From: Oreohelix idahoensis
Lineage: Eukaryota; Mollusca; Gastropoda; Stylommatophora; Oreohelicidae
Length of the DNA: 64,000 nucleotides
NCBI GenBank assembly: GCA_024509875.1
Contig: JAMPIV010012222.1
Coordinates: 1-64,000, forward strand
Direction: 5' to 3'
The position numbers and the translations under genes were made by a program. The notes beneath the pieces are model-generated. The model was given only the letters and a program-made list of their open reading frames with translations, was not told the origin of the DNA and did no database searches. Every line of letters starts with the position of its first letter. The first letter of the stretch is position 1. Shown here one piece after another: positions 50,395-60,577 of this stretch.

Positions 50395-50795
50395 AAAGAT
50401 TCAGCAATAGAGAATGCATTCATGCGACTCATAGCTTAGACTGCTTGCATCAGGGTCACAGAGCTGAACCAAGAGCTGACCAAGACCCTACTATCGTCCA
50501 CCCTCCTGCATGGGTGGTTCCTGGAAACAGGCTGCTATCACACCCACTGCAGTCTGTGGCTGAGAGAGAAGTGGTTGGGGGGGGGGATCCTAGCAAGAGG
50601 GATAGCACGCAGAGATACCCAGTCCCAAAAAAATTCCAGTGGCTGAAGGTCGGGTATGAGGTCTGACCGAGGAAAAAGGTAGCAGATATCACAGCTCCTG
50701 TGTAAACAGAGATCATAAAAAAACTCAAACGCTAACCGCACGTCCTTTTTCAGGACGAAACTAGGAAGAAGAAGAAGGATTCATACCGCTATGCC
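50395..50795 (+). mobile_element. SINE-like repeat with (GAA)n tail
   Basis: The plus-strand relative of the insertion in the Tigger element at 54056-54397. Shared blocks are ACCCAAAGAT, CAGCAATAG-GAATGCAT, GCTTGCATCAG, GGTTCCTGGAAACAG (GGTCCTGGAAACAG in the other), CAGATATCACAGCT and a GAAGAAGAAGAAG tail. A run of Gs near 50578 interrupts it. No clear target-site duplication was seen for this copy. I see no convincing A/B boxes, so its promoter type is unknown. Confidence 0.65.
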
Positions 50796-52093
50796 AGTAA
50801 TTACTAACCCCGTCCAGGGTGGTCAAACAAGTATTCCTATAATAGCTCCCTTAACGAGCATAGAGGCCACCACAGCAAAACACATTTCACGCTACATCTA
50901 GCTGTTGTGTGTCCTATCGAAGACCTCAGTGTTCTTTCCCATGTCATTCCTCTTCAGCATTTTCACTTTCTGATCTTCGCAGTAGTCTTCATTTCTCCAC
51001 CGAGTTTTCTTTGGTCACTCTACTTGCCGGTCTCTCTTCATCCCTGTGGATTCGCAGAACTAGGACTCAGCCTTGGTAATGCTGTCATCAGGTAATCTTC
51101 AATTTAGATCCTATTCACGTGGTAGTTATGCATGGCTTAAAAAACATGTAATCTGTGAAATAAGCCACACATTTTATGGTTCGAACGCATGTGGCTCTTT
51201 ACCACACATGTCCCTTGTCATAGATTTGTGAAAAAAATGAGGGAGCAGGTGTCACCGACTTGTGTCATAGTTTTATGACCGGGGATAGCATAATCTAGTG
51301 TTTTTTCAAGATATTTTTTAGGGGGGATTTTCATATGACTTAATTGTTGTATTCATGTAAATTGTATGTGAAATTATATAAATTATCAATTAATATGCAC
51401 ATATTTTTGTGTGAATATTCAAGCTCATGTACATCATCACTGCATTCAGGCCACCATCCAGGAGGCATAAGCCCTACAACAAACTCATGCTATTTCGGCT
51501 GTCCAGTGCTCATCAGTTCAAGGTCTGTCTATGTCTTTAATCATTCCTTTCATTTCTGTCATTCAGTTCTCTTCCATTCAATCGTTCGAAGCCTTTCTCA
51601 TCACCTCTCGTGATTCCCAGAACATGGACTGTCCTTGTAATCGCTGTCGAACTAGGTTTCATCTCAGTGTGTGTCCCTATCCGTTCCGCCGATTCATCTT
51701 CATCAGCATGATAAAATCTCTTGGCCGCGGCCGTCAACCAGCTAGAGCACAGAGCTTTTCAGAGTTCCTTGATACATCAGTACCTCATTAGTGAACATTG
51801 CGTTCGTACGATTTCAGATATTTCTATGACTATACAAGCACACACAGCATTATAGAAAGTCTGTAGCAGCTTCTTAATTGTATAGGGGGGGGGAAAAGCC
51901 ATATTGCTGAGACCTCCCAGCTACGATGACCTACTTCATTTATAGGTAAGCTTGGTAGTCAGGAATTATTTCATAGCCCTAAGATTTGTTATTGTAAATT
52001 AACATTTTGAATATCCTGTTAACTGCAGCATACTGATACATAACACATGGCTTGTAAGGGCTATTGAGGCATTGATGCATAAGTAAATGGTAA
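50796..52093. other. Non-coding with dispersed-repeat fragments
   Basis: Two stretches (50985-51100 and 51560-51680) share a core like CCTGTGG-T-C-CAGAAC-AGGACT-(G)CCTTGTAATGCT with 58600-58690. This indicates an unnamed dispersed repeat in the same orientation, possibly a LINE 3' region. No coding sequence was identified. Confidence 0.35.
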
Positions 52094-52131
<38 letters not shown>

Positions 52132-52143
52132 GGGGGGGGGGGG
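52094..52143. repeat. Poly(G) tract
   Basis: Forty-nine Gs interrupted by one T (52131). It is too pure for normal unconstrained DNA and may be collapsed or overcalled. It creates a meaningless poly-Pro minus-strand frame. Confidence 0.9.
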
Positions 52144-52520
52144 TATTAATCGGACGTCTAAAAACAAATTTAATAAAAGTTAATAAGAACCACCTGCAAT
52201 GGCCATTGTTGAGTTCCAGGATGTCTCCGAGAGGAGAGAGAAATAATAGGAGAAACCTTTTAGCCCGAAAAACTAAAATACACTAGTAGAACTTGCCATT
52301 TAATCCAGATACGCGCCATCGGACGCCAGAGCAGCGTTCGGATAATCGAAATGTTCGGTTAATATAATTGGATTTACATAATGTATCAGAGTACATGTAC
52401 CACAACACATATTTCTAAAAATAATTAACCATCACAAGGAAAATACACTAATAAAACACATATTTACTTGTACTGGCAGTGCATGTACTACAGTACTTGT
52501 ATTAATTATTTTTGTTAAGA

Positions 52521-52521
52521 N
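52521..52521. other. Ambiguous base
   Basis: A single N within the 3' non-coding part of the Tigger element; the only ambiguous base seen in the window. Confidence 0.99.
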
Positions 52522-54044
52522 AGACAAATGTTTTCAAAATAACATTACAAACGATTCAAAACCAGGCGCATCTTACGTATATATGTACTTGCACAGATGT
52601 AGCCCACTATTTAAAATAATGAGGAATCCTCTTTTGCACCAAACTGGATAGTCTCCTTTTGGCTGCTAAGTCCCGCATTCTCTTCAACAGCAGAAGCTGT
52701 GTAGGACAGCTGTCATCTTCTTGCTCGTACCAAGCCATCGCTGTTTTCTAGTGCTATAAAGGCCTCTTCAGGACTTGGTCGACGTTTTGGTTTTTCTTCA
52801 TAATCTACAAGTACATCATGTACTTCTGAGGAGTCTTCATCATCGGTCACTACATGTATTTGGTTTTCTTCTTGCACAAAAGACAAATTTTCTTCGTCAT
52901 TCAAAAACTGAAAACCAGAATCATTATCATCTTCTAGCCACATGTGTGCATCATCTTTGTCACAGTCCGAAAAATCAGTTGTGTCCACTGCAGTAGTTTC
53001 ATTTCCTCCTTTTTTCCCAAGCAATCTACTCCAAGCCTTGTTGAGATTATCTTGTGACAGGGTGGTCCAAGCATCAGCTAACATATAGCAGCAGTCTTTG
53101 AGATTAAGCTTTTTGGAAAACGCCACCACACTTTCTTCATCTTCAGCCAACAATAAACGACGCAGGACTTCCTTCTTGTACATCTTTTTAAGCTTTGCTA
53201 TAACACCCTGATCCATTGGTTGAATCAGTGCTGTTACATTGGGAGGCAGAAAAATTACTTTAAAATTTGCATCAACTGCATTCAATGTATCCGTCTCTGG
53301 GTGAGATGGTGCATTGTCCAGTAGAAAGAATTACTTTTCCAGTTTTCTTTTCTTGTTCTCTCAACCTCTTCACATTTGGGATGAACTGATTTGTATACCA
53401 ATCAAGAAATATTTCACTATTCATCCAAGCACTCTTCTGTGCTTTGTAACACAATGGGAGACATGTCACATTCTTTAAACAACGTGGTTTTTTGGCTTTG
53501 CCGATCATTAGCACCGGTAAACGATGACTTCCACTGGCATTGGCGGCTACCAAAATTTTGACTCTCTCTTTGCACTTGTTAAACCCAGGTGCAGCTGCGT
53601 CTCGCTGAGTTGCAAGTGATTGTTGAGGCAATTATTTCCAGTATAAGCCAGTCTCATCGGCATTATACACATCATCGAGTGAATAACCTTCTTCTTCCAA
53701 AAAAGCCCCAAGAATGTTTCTTAAAAATTTTTAGCGGCAGTTGCATCGCTAGATAAAGATTCCCCTTGAATATCTCCAATTCCGTATGCCATGACGAGAT
53801 TTTAAAGTTTTTCTTAACCATCCCTGGCTAGCCTTAAAGTCAGGAGGACCGTCAAGTTTGATTGTTGAACTGAAATGCCTTTTCACACACAACAGAGAAC
53901 CTAGAGATAGGTTCACCCATTTGCTTCTTCTTTGCACAAACCATATATACAAAGCCTCTTCCAATTTCACATCTTCAACATTTCTCATGGTATTTACGTT
54001 TCTTCTTACGACCCATTTTCACTATCAAATTTCGAGATGCAAAA

Positions 54045-54408
54045 ACTCATAATTTCTTCTTCTTTCTCATTCCTTGTTCGCCCTGACAAAAGACGGTGGT
54101 GGCGTATTGTGTCTGTTTACGCCGTAAAGCTCGTAGCTGTGATATCTGCACCTTTCGGTCGACACATCCGACTTCAGCATGGCATTTTTTAGGGACCGGG
54201 TTTGCAGCCTTTCCCATTGCGATCTTAGTACTTCGCTCAGCCCTAGACGACTGCACTGATGCAGACTGTTTCCAGGACCACCACTGCGGAGGTGGAGATT
54301 ACGGTCTTAGTCAGCTCTGGTTTCGCTGACTCTGATGCAAGCAGTCAAGCTATGGGTTCGCTGACATGCATTCACTATTGCTGCATCTTTGGGTCCCACT
54401 CATAATTT
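54045..54408. repeat. Target-site duplication around the SINE in Tigger
   Basis: ACTCATAATTT occurs at 54045-54055 and again at 54398-54408, exactly flanking the inserted segment. One copy is part of the original transposase gene. Confidence 0.9.
54056..54397 (-). mobile_element. SINE-like insertion inside the Tigger transposase
   Basis: A 342 bp segment flanked by a perfect 11 bp duplication. Read on the minus strand, it starts GGGACCCAAAGATGCAGC and ends in a GAAAGAAGAAGAA tail. It shares sequence blocks with 50395-50795. It separates the two helix-turn-helix domains of the transposase. An A/GAA-rich 3' tail plus a target duplication means retroposition by a LINE. No internal pol III boxes could be fixed. 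Confidence 0.85.
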
Positions 54409-55059
54409 TATCCTTGTTACTTTTGATGTCAGAGACGGTAGCTTTCCCAACATTGAGCATCCTCGCAGTGAAGACACAGTTTCACCTTGTCCTAGTCTCT
54501 TGATAATTTCTGTTTTCGTTTCATTGACAAAACATTGCGGTTCCTTTTATATGCTTTAGGCCTACTGGAAGATGCCATATCGCACAGAGAAAATACTTGT
54601 ACACGCAAATTATTCTGCTGTAGTAGCAGACACATTATTTTAAGTTGGAGAACTGTCTTTTAGCCATGTTCTACCTAGAACGCAACAAACGTACAACTGG
54701 ATTGTAAACCTCAATAAATTAACTGACTTTATGGATCTAACTGACTTCCTGTACGTAAGCGAACACGAACCGATACCATTAGACCCATCCGCCATATCTC
54801 TACAAATTGTTCTCGCCACACATTTGAAGTTTGTCCGCATCAAAAGATTCAAATTTTAGTCTAACGTGACTGTGGCATCTGATTTTTTTTTTTTCCTGGA
54901 AAAAGTGTTCGGGATAATTGGATGTTCGATAAAAAGGGGTTCGGATAAAATGGAGTTCTACTGTATTCTGAAAATCAAAAGTTTCTTCTCTAGGCTAATT
55001 TGTCACAGTTTTGGTGCACACATAGAACCAATGGAACCTATGACGTAAACGTGCTGTTC

Positions 55060-56275
55060 TGGAAGCTACAGAACGCTATAGAAGGAAGTGAGAGAAGACC
55101 ACCCCAAACAGACAACTGTTGAAAACTGGAAGCCCATTACAGATGACTAAAACAAAAATCACCACTACAAGTAGCAACAACTAAAGCATAACAACACCAC
55201 GCCTCCCACATCCCACATAACGCGAGAAAATAATGGAACAGTACCCAGTCAGTTATCCTGGAAAGGAGACACGAACCCAACAATACTTAAAACAGCTACT
55301 TAGAGACTATAGATAAGCTACCCTACGTAAGCAACTGCAAAACATGCATACACAGATGGCTCAGCATTCAAGGCACCATAAAAGCTGGACATTGGAGCGT
55401 ATGTGAAATACCCAAATGGCAGCACACTAGATAAATAAATGTAATCCGTGCTGAGAATTCTGTACTAAACTAACCAGAGCAGTAGATTACAGCAATAAAC
55501 ACCACATACACACAGCAATAGTACAGCCAATTCAAACAAGAAGTCCATGTGCCCTCAGATATCATAATCTTCACTGATTCAAAATTGAAGAGTATACCTC
55601 CAAACTGAAAATAAAAGAAATAATACAGCTGGCCGAAACAATTGACGAATATAGGCTTACAAAATACGACATCAAGAGTCACTCTACAGTGGATACCAGT
55701 AGGCACACCAGTGACATACAATGGCAAACGATAAAGCAGCGACAGACTGTAGCAAAACATTAGAGAGCAAGCGTGGTTCAAATAAACACTCCAGCAACAT
55801 GCAGACAGCTAAACGAATACTCCCAAAACAACATCAAAGAGGAATGGCTGTACCGATGGGCAAAATGGTCTACTGGACGTCCCTTGTATAAAGCAAATGG
55901 CCCATCCCAACAAAATGACAACATTAATAAACTATGACGTATGAAGCAGAGCATAATCTTCCAACTAAGAACACGAACAACACCAGACTCAACCAAAGCA
56001 CTTAAATTAACCCCACACACATGACCCTAGCCTAATTGCTGCAACTGTACCCATCCGTATAGAGACAGTTTCAGCATGTGCTGCTCAGTATTGCCCAGGA
56101 CTCTCACACAGAGAGACGACAAGCTATATTGCTGGGTCCTCCCCCAACAATCGCAAAGCTCTATATGTCAGCACCACTCAACAACTGTCAGAACACATTG
56201 CAGGTTCTTCAGCTTGGCAATTGACTGCTAAAGAGGATGAGTTCAGCAGCCCTAGTTAGTTAATCAACAACAACA
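55060..56275 (+). pseudogene. LINE fragment with RNase H domain
   Basis: Fragments in changing frames give the C-terminal part of a non-LTR pol protein. At 55349: YTDGSAF followed by GTIKAG and IGAYVKYPNG (first RNase H Asp). At 55540: VPSDIIIFTDSKLK (Asp in TDS). At 55685: LQWIPVGTP (usual QWIPGH region). At 55840: EEWLYRWA ... TGRPLYKA. A post-RNase-H tail continues at 55960 and 56090 (FQLRTRT; a CPG-LSHRE-like block). The 3' end is an AACAACAAC tail at 56268. RNase H after RT is characteristic of I-clade and some related LINEs. The RT itself is not visible upstream. A short copy of the same tail lies at 60322-60420. Confidence 0.7.
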
Positions 56276-56325
56276 GTCACAGTCACATTGTGGAGATTTC
56301 TGGCTATTTTGGGTGACATTGGCTA

Positions 56326-56349
56326 TTTTTTTTTTTTTGTTTTTTTTTT

Positions 56350-56382
<33 letters not shown>
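56326..56382. repeat. Poly(T) tract
   Basis: About 55 Ts with two G interruptions. It could be a poly(A) tail of a minus-strand retroposon, but the sequence to its left is the end of a plus-strand LINE and I cannot name a minus-strand element that ends here. Confidence 0.9.
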
Positions 56383-56388
<6 letters not shown>

Positions 56389-57844
56389 CAGATTGTGCGA
56401 TATGGGGCTATTTTTCAAGCGTGATTTGGGTGAAATCTGAAAACTGCGGGGAAAAACGTTACTGGAAACAATAAAGCTGTCGTGAAGGTTTCGGATAAAA
56501 CGGGTCACAGACATGTATTGCTCCCCCCCCACACTCAGGCATATTGTAAGGAGCAACTAATATAATGTTGCTCATTGGTTTGGCACTTGCATTATGTCAA
56601 ACAAATTGCTACAGAGAGACCACAAGTGGAAGTGAGCATGTGAATGTTTTGATGCAGGCTTCCCTGCAAGGGCACCTGCTGCAGTAGAGCTTCTTGCCTC
56701 ATGGGAAGTGAGGATGATGAATAAGGTCCCCTAGGTTTGCCAATTCTAAATCATTTGAAGATAAAGTGTGTACTTTCATTCTATCTGATTCTGCTCTTGG
56801 GTTAGGGAGAGCGAAGAAAAACACGGAGTTCTTACTCACTCAATAGCAGACTGTTCAAATATTTCGAGAGTTCTGATTCTATACTACCCTAATGTGATCG
56901 TACTCAAATTATTGTCTGATTTACTGTACAGATGTTTTGGATTTGTTTGTTTGTGTGTTGTTTTTTTTTTGCATTTGTTGTTTTTTCTTATTTTCAATAC
57001 GTTCTTGTTTGTTTAAAAAAAAAAAACAAATACTTTATTTTGATTATGATTGGGTAATGTCATTGTATGCTGTTATATAACCTTTATAATGTTGTATGTA
57101 ACATGTGGGAATGAAATAGTATGCAAGATAAGTGAGAGTGGAAGGGCAGAATGTTAGACGGGCCTGCGTGTCCAATTCTTAACCCTTTGAAAATAAAGTT
57201 GTGTTCGTTCGTTCATATCATAAGTGTTTGTGTTAGTACCATTGGCAGAACAGAATAGCGTGTCAGAATGTCCATAACATTGGACACAAACTAGACAAAA
57301 GTTTTGGCAATCTTTGGACCCAGGGTAGGGTTTTAAAGGGATGGGAAATTAAGTAAATAATGGCTACAAGACAAGTTGTGTGTTTTCATTGCGTATTGTT
57401 ATTAATGTTACTTAATCATGTGTGTGGTGGAACGGAAAGAGCAGATTAGACAAACGTGAAAATGATGTGATTCGTTATTATAAATTCCCCACTGGATATC
57501 CCCAGATAGTTATTAATATGGATTATACAGGAAATAGAAAAAGGTCATCTGGCACATGCAGCAAAACATGGAATTATATTTAAAATATGAACCATGTGGA
57601 GAGGACCAGAAGAAAGCGATGAACTGAACTGAAATGCTTTGTGAAGTGAACTTTATATATATATATGCTTTCTTTGTTTCTTCAAACATTCAGTATGTCC
57701 TGCACTTTAGACATTTCAGCCTGTTTCTCATATAGGTTAAAATTTCATCTTTGTCATGTTGTAAAAATTAATGAAATTAGTTTGGTTTTATGGACTATCT
57801 TCATTGCACACGGACAACTCCATCAGTGCTCCGATCTCCTCCCT
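56383..57844. other. Non-coding, possible LINE 3' UTR
   Basis: Unrecognised, except that the stretch up to 57215 ends in AATAAAGTTGTGTTCGTTCG then TTC. This is a polyadenylation-like signal followed by a short TTCG repeat, of the kind found at the 3' end of several LINE families. No RT sequence precedes it. Confidence 0.3.
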
Positions 57845-58262
57845 TAGATCACACAAGTAGGATCTCAGCACAGTGCACGAACTCTGTAGCAACGGCGAGA
57901 ATCCCAATGTGTGTAAAATAGGAATCACACATTCTATAAATATTTTTGTGGTGGGTAGGTTTCTAATTTTGAAATTTTTGCCAGGGCAGCGGCCTTATGG
58001 CCTGCTGTTTATGATTTCCAACTGTCGTGGGATTTTAACGTGCGCAACTTGCACGCAGGAAATGAGGGATCACCTATTTTTCGCCCTTATCCGAGAAGGC
58101 TAGACATCTGATCTCACTACCCAGGAGACCAGGGTATGACATCATTAGGACCACTGGTTTCGGGAAAAAAAAATTTCCATAAATTATATATTCTCTCTAC
58201 TGGAACCGAACCCAGTACCTTTAGAATTCGAGGTGGACACTATACACCTCTTAGCCACTCCA
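57845..58262 (-). mobile_element. tRNA-derived SINE
   Basis: On the minus strand it starts GAGTGGCTAAGAGGTGTATA (A-box-like TGGCTAAGAGG). About 45 bases downstream is GGTACTGGGTTCGGTTCC, a good B-box, which gives a tRNA-like head at 58260-58195. The body includes CTGGGTAGTGAGATCAGATG, a GATAAGGGCGAAAAATAGGTG block and GCACGTTAAAATCCCACGAC. It is about 420 bp in all. No target-site duplication was certain. The 5' tRNA head is the strongest part; the body length is an estimate. Confidence 0.7.
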
Positions 58263-59819
58263 ACCCCCCAAATGAAATTATTAACATAAACAAATATCTT
58301 TTTTTCAATTGCCAGAAAAACAGCATTTGTCTGTGGCAGATTCAAGACTAGAATAGCTCCCCTACAAGAGGACAATCCTGAAACTGTCCTGGAACATGAG
58401 CCTCAGAAAGTCTTTGAAGCAGACCATGTTGGTGACGTCATGGACATGCAGGTCTGATTCTTACTACATGCTCTGTTTATTCTGACACTGTTGGTCACTT
58501 TTGCATTGCCTATCAGTCCCCAGAGGGAGCATAGGCCTTCAAAAAAATTGTCTTTTGTATTCCTTGCATTTCTGTTAGAAGTTTTTTTTTTCTCCATATA
58601 TTTTTGGTCTCTCCGTACCTCTCTTACCCTGTGGATGCCAGAACAAGGACTGCCTTGTAATGCTATAATCAAGTTTCCTCACTGTATGTCCTTACATTTA
58701 TTCTTCTGTTTAATGTCTTCTCCTTTGCTTTGCAAATTAGCTATGGGAGGTGATTTTATCAAGTAATTACTTGAACATCTCAGTGAAGAATAATGCTAAT
58801 AATATTTGTAAGATAAATATAAGAAAAATTTTCTTTAATAAATAAAAAATGTCTTCAATGATTTTTACAGCTATTTAATGTAAGTGAAGAAATATGCAAA
58901 AAATAAGAAAGAACTTATGGGGGGGGGGGGGGGGGTGGTGGGGGGGGGTGAAGGGAAGTGTAGTAGTAATTTGCTTCTTTGACAGTGCCTCTTGAATAAG
59001 TTTATTTCTGAATATTACAGTATGTTTCCCGCGGACTATCTTGCTGTGTCATCATCGACTGGAGACGTGTCACTAATGAAGCATCGGCCAAACACTGAGG
59101 TATTGGCAGACTTTGTTGTCATATATTTTGAGATTATAGACGTTTTGTGTGTAGTAGTGTTCGTTCTTTGCAAGAGGCGATACCTGACTTTTGTTATTTG
59201 CTAAAGAATAATTAAAGTTGAGGATCTGAAATATCTGGTGCTAGCCATGAATACCACACTGTGTGATGAACAAATTTAGTTCAGTTTGCCACTGTGCATG
59301 CCTTTTCTGATTTTGCAAATGTAATTTTTCCTGCGCTACAACAATTTCTCTTTTTTTTTTAATGCTCTTCTGGCACAATTTGTGAATTTACTTTTTTTTT
59401 CTTGTGTTTGTTTTCCTCTATCATCAAGCTTTAATACCCTGTTCAATCCTTTGGTTATAATTGGGTATATTGCGTGATAAATTCCCATTCAGTGCTAGTC
59501 CTGAAAAGGACCGTTAGCTGGCTGTCTGGATTCTTTTTGTCTATTTTTTAATACAGTGGAATGTTCAAAACACTGTATTTCATATCTTCTCTCAATAGTT
59601 GACTGGCAACCCTAGAGAGTGAGTTACTGCATATTTGAGAATGATTTTATTTGATGGCAGCCACAGTCACTCTCTTATGGAGCATGGAGCCACTACTGTA
59701 GCAGGTCCTTTTGCAGGAAGCCTTGCACCAAAGAATTCATCAGCTCTTTTGCAGCATCTGTAGTAATCTGTTTTACATGAAGAGTTTTTGCTAAGTCTTG
59801 CACAAATGCCCATTAGTAG
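58263..59819. other. Non-coding with a dispersed repeat and poly(G)
   Basis: 58600-58690 carries the unnamed repeat core shared with 50985-51100 and 51560-51680. 58919-58949 is a G-rich tract. Otherwise nothing recognisable. Confidence 0.35.
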
Positions 59820-60320
59820 CCTCTTCATCATCATCAGCTGCCATCTTCACAGCAGTCGGCTGCATCGGACCTCCAGTGTCTTTTGTCTTGATGGTGTACT
59901 CTGATAGACTCTTTCCTGTTCATCTCTTGATGTTATCTCCCCACTTATAGTGTTGTCTTCCCCTGGCACGTTTGCCTTCAACTCTTCATTCCATTATATT
60001 ATGGTATTCTGCAAGGTTTTATGTCTTTTTAAATGGCCAAAATATTAGGCAGTCTAATTTTGATCTCCTTCATTAATTAGCTTTTCATTCCTAGTTGTTC
60101 TGTGACCTCTTTATTTATTTCTTTTCTTTCCATGACTTGCGCCAAATGTCAGGATTTGTGTCATGTTGTTGAATGTAGCTTTGGCCATTCTCTTCTTGAT
60201 TTCTGTTACTCATCTGCTGTATCTGCATATCTAAGGTTGTTTATTGATCTTCCACCGATGTCCTGGTATTTCCTGTATCTGTTTGAAAAAATTTTCTGTG
60301 TATATATTAAATAGGCAGGC
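59820..60320 (-). pseudogene. LINE 3' fragment (RT C-terminal tail)
   Basis: The minus strand reads AKATFNNMTQILT near 60165, and then, after stops and shifts, YFGHLKRHK near 60035 and SGEITSRDEQERVYQSTPSR near 59930. The order (A-x-F-x-x-M-x-x-[VI]-L-T, ..., GH-x-x-R, then a basic tail) is that of the region after the RT in a group of RTE-like LINEs. ATGATGATG repeats on the minus strand at 59843-59830 may be the tail. It is truncated at its 5' end by about 60320, where another LINE tail abuts. Confidence 0.45.
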
Positions 60321-60321
60321 G

Positions 60322-60420
60322 GACAGTTGTTGTTGTTTAACAAGGGTTGCTGAGCTTCTCACTCTTTAGCAGCCAATACCAAGTTGAAGACTCCTTGGTA
60401 TTATCTACACTGTAGATCTT
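60322..60420 (-). pseudogene. Extremely 5'-truncated copy of the RNase H LINE tail
   Basis: The minus strand reads TCTTCAACTTGGTATTGGCT ... GCTAAAGAG ... CTCAGCA-CCCT ... AACAACAACAACTGTC. It parallels TTCTTCAGCTTGGCAATTGA ... GCTAAAGAG ... TTCAGCAGCCCT ... AACAACAACAGTC at 56201-56278. It is about 100 bp of 3' end plus the AAC tail, consistent with abortive reverse transcription. Confidence 0.7.
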
Positions 60421-60497
60421 GGCTTTTCCTGTGGCTTTTCTGACATTCTGAAATGTGTTGAGTTGAAGTCATGAGCTCCAGCTTGGCTTGCACTTAA

Positions 60498-60511
60498 CAC
60501 GTTGCTGACCA
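60498..60511 (+). repeat. piggyBac left terminal inverted repeat
   Basis: CACGTTGCTGACCA, directly after TTAA. Its partner at 63285-63298 is inverted with one mismatch. Confidence 0.9.
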
Positions 60512-60577
60512 AGTTTGACAATTGTCGAATTTCCGCTAAATACCCTTGCTGACCAAGTTCGACAAGAGTCGAATTAG
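60504..60577 (+). repeat. piggyBac sub-terminal repeats
   Basis: Two copies of GCTGACCAAGTT-GACAA followed by GTCGAATT, at 60504-60531 and 60548-60575, each containing a partial palindrome (GACAATTGTC in the first, TTCGAC...GTCGAA in the second). These are likely transposase-binding sites by analogy with other piggyBac ends. Confidence 0.7.

Larger units (their letters stand above)
52713..54578 (-). pseudogene. Tigger transposase (jerky/CENPB-like)
   Basis: It starts at 54578 with MASSSRPKAYKRNR, then (frame-shifted) ETKTEIIKRLGQGETVSSL and LGKATVSDIKSNKDKI, the psq-type HTH. The CENPB-type HTH follows at 53988-53749 (KLEEALYIWFVQRRSK, PDFKASQGWLR). The DDE core has YNADETGLYW (about 53660), LLDNAPSHPETDTLNAVDAN (53322-53265) and FLPPNVTALIQPMDQGVI (53250-53200), so the three catalytic Asps are readable. 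An acidic C-terminus ends at 52713. Lesions seen: frameshift in the first HTH, SINE insertion at 54056-54397, frameshifts around 53760-53900, TAA after ADETGLYWK and a frameshift near 53330. In active relatives this enzyme cuts and pastes at TA sites. Confidence 0.9.
52281..54963 (-). mobile_element. pogo/Tigger-type DNA transposon, inactive
   Basis: The right end, read on the minus strand, is TA-CAGTAGAACTCCATTTTA followed by TCCGAAC. This is the typical Tigger terminal repeat beside a TA target. The left end at 52281 is CACTAGTAGAACTTGCCATT then TAATCC, the same repeat with small changes. Sub-terminal TTCGGATAATCGAA-like blocks occur near both ends. The 2.68 kb interval contains one degraded CENPB-HTH/DDE transposase on the minus strand and a 342 bp SINE-like insertion. 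The element is bounded by TA on both sides. Confidence 0.85.

Noticed and set aside
51979..52167. Poly-proline frame
   Set aside because: Produced by the poly(G) tract on the opposite strand.
56323..56556. Lys-rich minus-strand frame
   Set aside because: Its C-terminus is only the poly(T) tract read in antisense and the rest has no similarity to known proteins.
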